Positions 23,445-29,796 of a stretch of 29,796 bases of DNA are shown here, piece after piece; position 1 is the first letter of the stretch, and each line of letters begins with the position of its first letter. The notes under the pieces were generated by a model. That model ran no database searches. It was given only the letters and a program-made list of their open reading frames with translations, and was not told the origin of the DNA. A program made the translations under genes and the position numbers. The stretch is from IMG/VR virus record IMGVR_UViG_3300046808_000057, positions 1-29,796 of that record; one strand, 5' to 3'. Origin of the DNA: a virus.

Positions 23445-25822
23445 CGTTGATCTCCAAGGAATTGAGTGGAGTAGGGTTCAGGGGGCGCAGGGTTATCTGC
23501 CAGATCAGCGAACACACGAAGTGTCGCCGTCCGCTCTCGAGCCGCAGTATCAGCCATGTCGGCTGCTGCCGTGATCTCAGCAACGCGCTCACGCGATTGT
23601 GCGTCGATCTCGGCCTTACGGTCCTTCTGAGCGATTTTCGCCTGCTCAACCTCGAGATACGGGTCGGGCTGCTCCTGCGGACGATACATCGGCGCGAGCT
23701 GCTGCATGGCCTGTGCAACCATGACGGCGATTTGGTTTTCAATCTCAGGCGGCAGCGGCTGGCCCGGAGGCGGAAGCGGCTGACCAATGATCTGCTCGAC
23801 CTGAACGCGCATCTTCAGAGCCAAGTGCTCGTTGATATGCGCCTGCAATGCGGGGTTCTCAGCAGCAATCGGGGCATGCGCCGCGATGTGCGCATCGTGA
23901 TCCTGATAGGGAGCTGCCTTCAGCGGGGCACCAAGGATAGCATTCTGGTTCTCAGTCAGCGGATCCAATGGCTGCGCCTGCTTCATGTCCGAACGCAGGA
24001 TCAATTCGATCTTCTCATCAGGGATGCCCATCTCGACATACATCTGACGATAGGCCTCACGGATGTTGTGCTGGTCAGGCTGCTGGGTTGCAAAGCGCAA
24101 CAGCGCCTCAGCACGCATCATGCGCTGCGCCGACGACGAGATATTCGGGTCGGACACGGGGATCACGTCGATGTTATTCGAGAAGTCCTCGCGCATGATA
24201 GCCGACATTCCGCCCCGAACAGGGAAGGGATACGGCGTATTTGGCAGGTATTTGCCGAACAAGTCGGCAATCAGCTTCAATTCCCGACTAAACGCTTTGT
24301 GAGCCCGCTTGAGTGTGGCCGATTGCAGACGGGTCGCCGCCTCCATAAGAGCCACAGTCGTTCCAACTGGGGCATCCTGTCTGCCTTCCCCGACGGCGAT
24401 CTCCGCCGTATTCGCCAGATTACGCGCTCCTTCGTAGGTCTCACGCAGCAGCTCCAATGATACTTGTGACGGCTCCTTATAGGGCATCGTCATGATCGCA
24501 TTCTGGATCGGCAAGCCACCAGTGTCGATCTCGCGGAACTCAGTCGGACCAATACCGATGTTATTGTCCTCGATCCGCATGCCCTTAACGCGCAGACCGC
24601 CCGGGAAGTTATTGAGCGTGCCCGCGTCAATCAACTGACGACGAATAGACGTGGCCGTCTTCGCCGAATTGCCGAGCAAATGCGCGTAGCCAAGGCCGTA
24701 GAAGCCAACGCCCGGCATAAACTTGTAGTGAACGAACTTATCCCGGCGCTGATACGTCGGGTCAGTTTCCTCATAGTTCCGATAAATCGAGAGAACCTTG
24801 CGAGTCCCCTCCTCAATCGTCACAATATACGGAAGAGGAATGCCATCCTCGTTTTCAAAGCCCACCAGATTCAGGTCAGCATAGACCTCGTAAATCCGGT
24901 ACTCCTCAGTGCCCTCGGCACCCGGCTCAACGCCCTGAACACCGTCAACCTCAGCCTGAATCGGCGTCTGAGAGCTGTCGTCCTGCTGCGGATCGCCAAT
25001 GTCAATGTCGCGATACACGCCAGCCAACTGCGCCAAGCGGAAATTCCGGCGCGTCATGGTGGAAATGTGGCAGAAGCGCGGCGAAGTCGCCAAGTCAGTC
25101 GTGCCGTAAGACGCAATGAAGTTGTCCGGCAAAACAAACCGGCTCACTGGACGACCCAGAAGCCGGTCTTGGTACACCTTCTTGAACGTCGAGCCGACCA
25201 ATGACAGCCAGAATAGCATCTGGTCGAACTCTTCGTAGAACTCAGGAGCTAGCTCCGTCAGATACAGGTTCATAAATTGCTGAACCCGTGAGGCCTGCGC
25301 CTCTAACTGCTCATTGGCCACGCCCACAATCTGCGTCTTAACCGGGCCGCTAGCGGGCAACAGCTCTCCACAAGCCACAGCCTGCCAGCGCACCACAGCC
25401 TCTGCCAAGAGCGGGTCAAATACCCCACATGCACCCTTAAATGGCGTGGTGCGGTCCTCAATCTTGAGGCCCATAAGCTTGATGCCCTCAGACATCGTCG
25501 CTTCCCACTCACCACGGCTGTTGCGGTCATCCTCAACACCACTGAGCAACGTCTCGCCCAGCGTGTTCAAGTCCATGTCGTCCATGAAGAGTGCGAGGTT
25601 CGCGTCGAACTCAATGACCTCAGGTACGTCTACGTCAGGCTGAAAGTTAATCTCAACCCCGCCATCGTCCATCTCAGTCATCTCAGCACCGTCAACGAGC
25701 TGCGTGCCCTCGTCATCCAGCTCGATGTCAATCCCAGTGTCAGGAATGTCAACGTCAACACCGCCGATACCCTCAAAGGCAGGGCGGAGCGTGTCAGCGA
25801 TGCTAGTCGGTCTACGGGCCAT
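23441..25822 (-). CDS. Portal protein (P22-like)
   Basis: A 793-aa protein, somewhat longer than P22 portal (725 aa). The N-terminal ~75 residues are acidic. Core segments familiar from podovirus portals follow: LLAEAVVRWQAVACGELLPASG, an RDKFVHYKFMPGVGFYGLG region, TATSIRRQLIDAGTLNNFPG and IAVGEGRQDAPVGTTVALME. The C-terminal ~200 residues are Pro/Gln-rich then helical (barrel-like). It forms the dodecameric ring at one vertex through which DNA is pumped by the terminase encoded just upstream. A GGAAG site precedes the ATG. High confidence for the role. Confidence 0.92.
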   Translation of the reverse strand: MARRPTSIADTLRPAFEGIGGVDVDIPDTGIDIELDDEGTQLVDGAEMTEMDDGGVEINFQPDVDVPEVIEFDANLALFMDDMDLNTLGETLLSGVEDDRNSRGEWEATMSEGIKLMGLKIEDRTTPFKGACGVFDPLLAEAVVRWQAVACGELLPASGPVKTQIVGVANEQLEAQASRVQQFMNLYLTELAPEFYEEFDQMLFWLSLVGSTFKKVYQDRLLGRPVSRFVLPDNFIASYGTTDLATSPRFCHISTMTRRNFRLAQLAGVYRDIDIGDPQQDDSSQTPIQAEVDGVQGVEPGAEGTEEYRIYEVYADLNLVGFENEDGIPLPYIVTIEEGTRKVLSIYRNYEETDPTYQRRDKFVHYKFMPGVGFYGLGYAHLLGNSAKTATSIRRQLIDAGTLNNFPGGLRVKGMRIEDNNIGIGPTEFREIDTGGLPIQNAIMTMPYKEPSQVSLELLRETYEGARNLANTAEIAVGEGRQDAPVGTTVALMEAATRLQSATLKRAHKAFSRELKLIADLFGKYLPNTPYPFPVRGGMSAIMREDFSNNIDVIPVSDPNISSSAQRMMRAEALLRFATQQPDQHNIREAYRQMYVEMGIPDEKIELILRSDMKQAQPLDPLTENQNAILGAPLKAAPYQDHDAHIAAHAPIAAENPALQAHINEHLALKMRVQVEQIIGQPLPPPGQPLPPEIENQIAVMVAQAMQQLAPMYRPQEQPDPYLEVEQAKIAQKDRKAEIDAQSRERVAEITAAADMADTAARERTATLRVFADLADNPAPPEPYSTQFLGDQR

Positions 25823-25833
25823 GCTGCTTCCTA

Positions 25834-27372
25834 TCAGTAAAATGCAGCTTGCTCAAGTGGCGTATCGTAAACCTCTTCATATGGGTCTTCCGTATTCGCC
25901 ACCCAGCCCGACTGCTTAATCCGCAAAAACGCCATTGTCATGGTGTCAACCCAGTCCCGTGCATCCGCAGCAGGAAAGGCAACGCATTGCTGCATGAACT
26001 CTTCCGCCCATTTACGCAACTGCTGAAATGTGGGGCCAGCCGCCGGCAGCCACACCCTGCCGTTCTCAATCAAGTCCGTAATCAAACGAACACGCGCAAT
26101 CTTGTCACCATGCTTGTCGGGATTGAACGGCGTCGCCACAATCCCAGCCTTAGCCAAGTCTAATATCAGCATCTGGCCGTTCGCCTTGGCCTCAACCAAG
26201 ATCGTGTCCGGCTTGCGCCCCCGAGAGGGCTTGATCGGCATCTTGTAGTTGTCGTCCCGGTAGTCATTCGCCATGCGCTGGACCATCCGACGCAGCACCG
26301 GCCACTCCGCACGGTCACGCCACGCACTCAGCAAGATCAAATTAGGAATGCCGTTATCGTCGTCAAACACTCCCCACGTCGTGCTCGCGCTGTACGCAGA
26401 AGTCTTATTCGCCGTGAGCGCCGTGTCCCAAGACTGTATAACATACTGGATCTTCGGCGGCTCAGACTGACGCCACCACTTAAACCATGTGCCGTCAATG
26501 ATACCACCAGAGTCCACCACAGGGTTCTGCTGGTACAAAGATGACCACATACGCGCCGTTGTCGACGAACGATTGCGGATCCTCTCGAGGTTTTCCTTGC
26601 TGAACTGCGACTCCCAGAGCGCCTCCCCCGGCTTTCTCCCCAGAGGATCGTCCTCCAGAGCCAGCGCCGGCAGGATCACACGCTCCCACTTCTCACCAGT
26701 CCCGTCGCGCTCCTCCTGATCCAGCATCCCAAAGTGGTCACCCAAGTGCCACCTCGTCCCAATCAGAATGATAGCCGTGTCGTCGTCCACACGCCGCGTG
26801 TAAAAGTCACTGTTGTACCAAGCCCACAGCTTGCGCCTGTGCGAGTCGCTCTCTGCCGCTTCAATACCGGAGAGCAAGTCGTCCCCAATCAGCAAATGAC
26901 CACGACGACCCGTCACAGACGCGCCAACCGCCGTCGCCTTGTACGACCCATCAGACAGCGTCATCCACTCGCCCGCCGCCGTCTTATCCAGCGAAATACC
27001 CGCCTCAGGAAATACCTTCCGGTGCTCGTCCGACTTCATCAGATTGCGCACCTTCAAACCGAAACTGTCCGACAGCTCCTGCGTGTGCGTCGCGCAAATC
27101 AGGTTCTTCTTCCCGTATTTGCTCAAATACCACGCCGGAAAGTGCTGCGATGCCGTGAAGCTCTTCGCATGCCCCGGTGGCATCGATATCATCAGGCGCT
27201 TAATCCGCCCCTCAGCTACCGCCTCCAGCTTCTCACACAAATGCTCAATGTGCTTCGGCGGCTTCAAACCACTCACATACTCAATGTACTTCGCCAAAGA
27301 GTCCACCGCCTCCTCACGAGCCAGCAACTCCTCCATCATCGCCTTCAGGTTGTCAGGATCAGCCTCAGCCAT
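25834..27372 (-). CDS. terL: Terminase large subunit (ATPase/nuclease)
   Basis: I choose the ATG at 27372; a TTG three bases upstream would add one residue. The 512-aa protein shows Walker A MPPGHAKS (64-71), Walker B LLIGDD (160-165) and the coupling motif GTRWH (205-209). The C-terminal RNase H-like nuclease has acidic residues D316 (SWDTA), E394 (LVEAKANG) and D473/D476 (DARDWVD). It packages and cuts DNA at the portal. It overlaps the 82-aa gene by 8 bases. All key residues are present, so it should be active. Confidence 0.96.
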   Translation of the reverse strand: MAEADPDNLKAMMEELLAREEAVDSLAKYIEYVSGLKPPKHIEHLCEKLEAVAEGRIKRLMISMPPGHAKSFTASQHFPAWYLSKYGKKNLICATHTQELSDSFGLKVRNLMKSDEHRKVFPEAGISLDKTAAGEWMTLSDGSYKATAVGASVTGRRGHLLIGDDLLSGIEAAESDSHRRKLWAWYNSDFYTRRVDDDTAIILIGTRWHLGDHFGMLDQEERDGTGEKWERVILPALALEDDPLGRKPGEALWESQFSKENLERIRNRSSTTARMWSSLYQQNPVVDSGGIIDGTWFKWWRQSEPPKIQYVIQSWDTALTANKTSAYSASTTWGVFDDDNGIPNLILLSAWRDRAEWPVLRRMVQRMANDYRDDNYKMPIKPSRGRKPDTILVEAKANGQMLILDLAKAGIVATPFNPDKHGDKIARVRLITDLIENGRVWLPAAGPTFQQLRKWAEEFMQQCVAFPAADARDWVDTMTMAFLRIKQSGWVANTEDPYEEVYDTPLEQAAFY

Positions 27373-27613
27373 CAAACTCTACACCATCCAGCCACGCATC
27401 CACCAACTCGTGCACCTTCTGACGGTTCTTCACCCACGCAGGTACCTCACCCACCGGCCCGTCAAACACCTTAATCCGCGTCTCGTCCGTCAACCACGCA
27501 CGAAAGTCATCACCCTTCGTCAGCGTCAGCGCCACCTCATCACCATCCGAACGCAGCGGCAAACTCCCCTTGCCCGTCAAAAACCCCATCATAAACCCAA
27601 TACTATACCGCAT
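27365..27613 (-). CDS. Hypothetical 82-aa protein between terminase subunits
   Basis: A small protein starting MRYSIGFMMGFLTGKGSLPL, with a short hydrophobic N-terminus followed by charged sequence (LTLTKGDDFRAWLTDETRIKVF) ending acidic. The start lies 1 base after the small-terminase stop, with GGAGG overlapping it. The end overlaps the large terminase. A coupled gene of this size between the subunits may regulate packaging, but no motif supports a specific role. Confidence 0.75.
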   Translation of the reverse strand: MRYSIGFMMGFLTGKGSLPLRSDGDEVALTLTKGDDFRAWLTDETRIKVFDGPVGEVPAWVKNRQKVHELVDAWLDGVEFDG

Positions 27614-27614
27614 C

Positions 27615-28157
27615 TCACCCCTCCTTCACCTCCACATACTCACCCTCAATCAATGCAGGTCGATCACCACTCAGCTCCGCAATCCGACGACGCAACTCGT
27701 CCGTCGTCATCTCGCGCGGCTCAACCGAGTGCGTCACATGAACCGTCTTGTCCAAATATCCCAGCATCTGAGCCTGCACCTTCTTAGCACTAATAGCCGG
27801 CGCAAACGCACCGTCCTCCTTAGCCTGCAAATGCAACGCCTCCAGATCGTCCAAAATCAACTGCAGCGAATACCCACCAGCTAAACGCGCACGACGCTTC
27901 TCGTCCGCATTCACCAACTGCTTCTGAATCGCAATCGCCGCCTGTATCTCAGGCCTAGAGAGATGATACTCCGCCATCACATTCAACGCATAGCGACTGT
28001 CCGTCAAACCAGCTCGGCTGACAGACAACATCTCATCACCAGTCTTCACATACTCGCGAACAAATATAGCGTCCGGCGTCATCTGCGTGTCGCCGTTCAC
28101 ACCGTGCATCACGGTCTGTTCCCACATCTCGTCGTCGGCTTCTTCTAAGTCAGCCAT
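27615..28157 (-). CDS. terS: Terminase small subunit
   Basis: A 180-aa protein with an acidic N-terminus. A helix-turn-helix-like region (~30-80, FVREYVKTGDEMLSVSRAG...SRPEIQAAIAIQ) is typical of Terminase_2-type small subunits, and a later helix (YSLQLILDDLEALHLQAKED) could oligomerise. It recognises the packaging start site and recruits the large subunit, two genes on. GGAG lies six bases before the ATG. It is the first gene of the late cluster, next to a repeat-rich non-coding region that may hold its binding site. Confidence 0.82.
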   Translation of the reverse strand: MADLEEADDEMWEQTVMHGVNGDTQMTPDAIFVREYVKTGDEMLSVSRAGLTDSRYALNVMAEYHLSRPEIQAAIAIQKQLVNADEKRRARLAGGYSLQLILDDLEALHLQAKEDGAFAPAISAKKVQAQMLGYLDKTVHVTHSVEPREMTTDELRRRIAELSGDRPALIEGEYVEVKEG

Positions 28158-28305
28158 TCTAGTCTCCGGTTGTCAATATAGGTAAACCCACATCGACGGT
28201 GAGCGACGCCGCTCCAATAGATAGAAAGAGGGGATCTCCATCCACCGACATCAGCGCCGCTCCACCAGAACATATCGTGGATCAGGCCTGAATGTAAAGA
28301 GGAGG

Positions 28306-28329
28306 TAATCGTTACACTAATCGTTACAC
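28306..28329. repeat. Tandem 12-bp repeat TAATCGTTACAC x2
   Basis: Two perfect head-to-tail copies lie at 28306-28317 and 28318-28329. They contain the GTTACA core of the boxes at the right end of the window. Placement ~150 bases upstream of the terminase start suits a regulator-binding site. Confidence 0.9.
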
Positions 28330-28553
28330 CGTATCGATTTCAAAAACGAAAATAAAACACCCCCCGGGTCAGTCTAAAAATCAGGGGGTGGGGGTCTGTG
28401 TGGCGGGGTGGAAATTTCTGGCCGCAAACACGGATCAATGGGGGTGTATACTGTGGGGGATCGCGCCCGCCCGCGCGCGAGTGGGTGGGTGGGGGTGCGC
28501 GCAGGCGCCCGGGGGCACGCTTGGGCATGACGCGCCCGTGACGTGATCACGCG

Positions 28554-28571
28554 GTCAACCGGATGGTTGAC
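28554..28571. promoter_or_regulatory. Operator-like inverted repeat (GTCAACC-ggat-GGTTGAC)
   Basis: Perfect 7-bp arms separated by 4 bases (28554-28560 and 28565-28571). The core GTCAAC/GTTGAC also forms the inverted repeats at 28744 and 29646, though in the opposite arm order here. A binding protein is inferred. Confidence 0.5.
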
Positions 28572-28743
28572 ATCCGCAGGGACGCGCGCGCCTGCACGCT
28601 TGCACGTCATGACGCTTGCATCACGAGGCGACTCGGCGTTTTGCTGCACTGCACAATTGTAAAAATCCGCCAGAAAAATCATCGGCCCAGCGCCCCGAAC
28701 GGCGACCCTAACCCTACGGGTTACAAAAAAAGTTTTCGAAAGG

Positions 28744-28762
28744 TGTTGACCGCCGCTCAACA
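28744..28762. promoter_or_regulatory. Operator-like inverted repeat on a predicted promoter (TGTTGA-n7-TCAACA)
   Basis: TGTTGA (28744-28749) and TCAACA (28757-28762) are exact inverted arms that cover the -35 box of the predicted plus-strand promoter. Binding here would block transcription. It relates to the sites at 28554 and 29646. Confidence 0.5.
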
Positions 28763-28774
28763 ATCGGCTGTTAT
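28746..28774 (+). promoter_or_regulatory. Predicted promoter of the plus-strand unit
   Basis: TTGACC (28746-28751) and TGTTAT (28769-28774) are separated by 17 bases, the optimum for a sigma-70-type promoter. It faces the only plus-strand gene. The transcript would begin near 28781 and run to the terminator at 29448-29480. Confidence 0.6.
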
Positions 28775-28780
28775 TAAGGG

Positions 28781-29238
28781 GTCGAGACGGCAAGGTCAGT
28801 CGCTTCCGATTTATCAGACAGCCCGAGTGGCGACATGAAACGGAACCGCACAACCCGTCAGGACATAGTCCTCGCTGTGACGGCGAGATGGAATGCAAGG
28901 TTTCATATACGACAGCTAAAGCTGGACGCTGTCATCATAGCCCCTCTGATCGGGGCTTCCAGCCCATCACTAGTGGACGGAACCATCATTACGCCACCCC
29001 TTTGGGGAAGGAGCGGGTGAGAAGGCCAAAGCTGGTTTGTGGTGGATTACTTCGTAGTGGCCCTACGAAGTAGGGGGGCGCTTGGCAAATCAACAGCGGA
29101 ACGTGTGTTCGAAATCCCCAGCAGTATACAAGGGCTAGGGCAGGGAGGTTCGTGACCTCCTGCCTCCCGAAGGGAGCCTGACCGCTCCTTTCCGGAGGCA
29201 CCGGCATAGGGCCGGTTGCTTTAATGCGGAGCATTATC
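28781..29238 (+). other. Long structured leader (possible non-coding RNA) before the 65-aa gene
   Basis: No ORF with a good ribosome site is visible over ~460 bases. I see perfect or near-perfect stems at 28939-28957 (AGCCCC/GGGGCT), 29048-29072 (10-bp TACTTCGTAG/CTACGAAGTA, 5-base loop), 29140-29163 (9 bp with one bulge), 29164-29176 and 29198-29219 (GCCGG-based). Near 28911-28933, GACAGC can pair with GCTGTC or form a shorter CAGCT/AGCTG hairpin, a switch-like choice. I could not fold any tRNA. Function unknown. Confidence 0.55.
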
Positions 29239-29436
29239 ATGAACGTTGTTCTTCAGATCGAATATACGAAGTATATCGTTGACGCCGCTGATGCCGTGAA
29301 GGTCATGGCAATCCTTAGCGGAGCTACTATCGTCGATCACAATTACGACGACGACGATCAGGCCTACTACAATCCTCGCAAAGCGAACACTGTCATCATG
29401 TCAGTGGAGCCTATTCGGCTCGAGATTCGCGGCTGA
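29239..29436 (+). CDS. Hypothetical 65-aa protein, only plus-strand gene
   Basis: I choose the ATG at 29239 (MNVVLQIEYTKYIVDAAD) because GGAG lies seven bases upstream; an ATG at 29224 lacks such a site. The protein shows alternating strand, helix, strand (IEYTKYIVDAADAVKVMAIL), a DDDD acidic run and a strand at the C-terminus (IMSVEPIRLEIRG). It has no cysteine or membrane segment. It is monocistronic, between a predicted promoter with long leader and a perfect terminator. It may be an early or regulatory protein; no family assigned. Confidence 0.8.
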   Translation: MNVVLQIEYTKYIVDAADAVKVMAILSGATIVDHNYDDDDQAYYNPRKANTVIMSVEPIRLEIRG

Positions 29437-29447
29437 TGAGGCCCGAG

Positions 29448-29480
29448 AAGGGGGTGTAACAAAAGTTTACACCCCTTTTT
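29448..29480 (+). terminator. Rho-independent terminator of the 65-aa gene
   Basis: GGGGTGTAA (29451-29459) pairs perfectly with TTACACCCC (29467-29475) and is followed by TTTTT. The stem starts 14 bases after the stop codon. Flanking A and T bases extend it, so it may also act on the other strand. One arm contains a TGTAACA box. Confidence 0.92.
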
Positions 29481-29602
29481 CCGCAGAAAATCGTCGATTC
29501 CTGCTGCGTTTACACTGAAAGTGTAACAGATGTAACAAAATGTAACGTGGTTTTGTTACGCTAAGAGCCGCAGAAATCCGCCATTTCCTGCTATATGTAA
29601 CA

Positions 29603-29624
29603 ATATCTATAGAAATATAGATAT
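29603..29624. repeat. AT-rich inverted repeat (ATATCTATA-gaaa-TATAGATAT)
   Basis: Perfect 9-bp arms (29603-29611, 29616-29624) around GAAA, followed by more alternating AT to 29631. This is the most easily melted DNA in the window and lies amid the TGTAACA boxes, as a duplex-unwinding element would in an iteron origin. Confidence 0.85.
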
Positions 29625-29645
29625 ATATATAGAGTTACCTATCCC

Positions 29646-29664
29646 TGTTGACAGGAGGTCAACA
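29646..29664. promoter_or_regulatory. Operator-like inverted repeat (TGTTGAC-aggag-GTCAACA)
   Basis: Perfect 7-bp arms with a 5-base spacer. It includes a TTGACA and an AGGAGG in the spacer, but no start codon follows closely. It shares its arms with the site over the promoter at 28744. Confidence 0.6.
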
Positions 29665-29796
29665 TCACATTTCTCTATAGGGCTATATTTCCCGAAATCC
29701 TGTTACATTTGTTACAACGGCGGAAAACTGCGGCTGAGAGCGTAACAATCGTTGTTACACTGCTGTTACATTTGTTACATTTTGGCCGTTTTGTTT

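Larger units (their letters stand above)
28158..28745. other. Non-coding region upstream of the small terminase
   Basis: I see no convincing gene here; the open frames are compositional. It holds the 12-bp tandem repeat at 28306-28329 and a CACCCCC/GGGGGTG hairpin (28358-28390). G-rich plus-strand runs cover 28384-28520, including a GGGTGGGTGGGGG run. GCACGCTTG (28515, 28594) and CATGACGC (28526, 28608) occur as direct repeats. They flank the palindrome CGTGATCACG (28542-28551) and the inverted repeat at 28554-28571. A packaging or control site is possible. Confidence 0.7.
29505..29780. repeat. Array of TGTAACA/TGTTACA boxes (origin- or operator-like)
   Basis: TGTAACA occurs at 29522, 29531 and 29596, with TGTAAC at 29541 and GTAACA at 29742. 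The inverse TGTTACA occurs at 29701, 29710, 29753, 29764 and 29773, with TGTTAC at 29554. Several sit 9-11 bases apart, as iterons or a tandem operator would. TTACACT/AGTGTAA forms a hairpin at 29510-29526. Within the array is a 9-bp AT-only inverted repeat (next feature). Confidence 0.85.

Noticed and set aside
28567-28595. TTGACA at 28567 as a promoter
   Set aside because: The sequence at the -10 distance is GC-rich (GCGCGCC), with no usable -10 box.
28691-28745. TAACCC-TAC-GGGTTA hairpin with an A-run as a terminator
   Set aside because: The A-run is on the wrong side for a minus-strand terminator and gives no U-run on the plus strand.
28374-28898. A 174-aa minus-strand ORF in the right non-coding region
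   Set aside because: Compositional Pro/Arg-rich reading of GC-rich repeats, no ribosome site, crosses the plus-strand promoter.
28563-29073. Plus-strand ORFs of 61-91 aa over the promoter and leader (starts 28563, 28835, 28888)
   Set aside because: No ribosome sites. One crosses the promoter, and they overlap strong stems.
29072-29168. Possible tRNA with a long variable arm (GGGGGGC ... GCCTCCC with a GGAGG/CCTCC arm)
   Set aside because: The T-loop TTCGTGA lacks the expected A58, there is no anticodon arm, and spacing to the acceptor is off by one.
28989-29240. An 83-aa minus-strand ORF antisense to the leader
   Set aside because: No ribosome site or operon context; best explained as a shadow of the structured leader.

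Overview
The window reads as the virion-assembly half of a short-tailed (podovirus-like) tailed phage or a prophage/metagenomic relative of one. Thirty-five protein genes lie on the minus strand, tightly packed with TAATG, TGATG or ATGA junctions. One small gene near the right end is on the plus strand. No replication, integrase or host-takeover genes are visible. The host cannot be named; the many GGAG-type ribosome binding sites, TTGACA-type promoters and moderate-to-high GC fit a proteobacterium, but this is inference. The left edge cuts an open reading frame inside a 51-bp tandem repeat.

Transcription of the late genes runs from right to left. Module 1 (28157 to 19919) holds the small terminase, an 82-aa protein, the large terminase, a P22-like portal, a Lys/Gly-rich repeat protein, a 93-aa protein, a GroES-like co-chaperonin, the scaffold and a 157-aa protein. 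It ends in two GC-rich hairpins, the second followed by a T-run. A consensus-like promoter follows at once and starts module 2 with a 198-aa structural protein and the gpT-like major capsid protein. Module 2 continues through a 221-aa protein, a string of very small, mostly basic proteins, a head-tail adaptor and a zinc-ribbon protein. Then come the tail adhesins: a 1358-aa fibre with YadA-head-like repeats, a glycine-rich protein and a 239-aa fibre. Interspersed are a glycosyltransferase, a Dps-like four-helix protein, a lysis cassette (82-aa membrane/coiled-coil protein, M15 endolysin, small holin-like protein), a second adaptor, a third fibre, a tail-hub/nozzle protein and a large Ala/Gly-rich, Thr/Pro-repeat protein that runs off the window.

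The right end (28158-29796) is mostly non-coding and is the least ordinary part. It has G-rich and repeat-rich DNA upstream of the small terminase. It also has a plus-strand unit made of a promoter, a long structured leader, a 65-aa ORF and a perfect terminator. Last comes an array of about a dozen TGTAACA/TGTTACA boxes around an AT-rich inverted repeat. The same GTTACA core occurs as a tandem repeat upstream of the terminase. Three TGTTGAC/GTCAACA-type inverted repeats are scattered through the region, one on the predicted promoter. Together these look like a control region and possibly a replication origin. That reading is inferred from architecture only.

The observations most worth following are: the control/origin-like array and its operator-like repeats; the Dps-like protein whose ferroxidase-spacing residues are nearly intact; the GroES-like protein inside the capsid module; the terminator-promoter switch before the capsid gene; and the cluster of tiny basic proteins after it.
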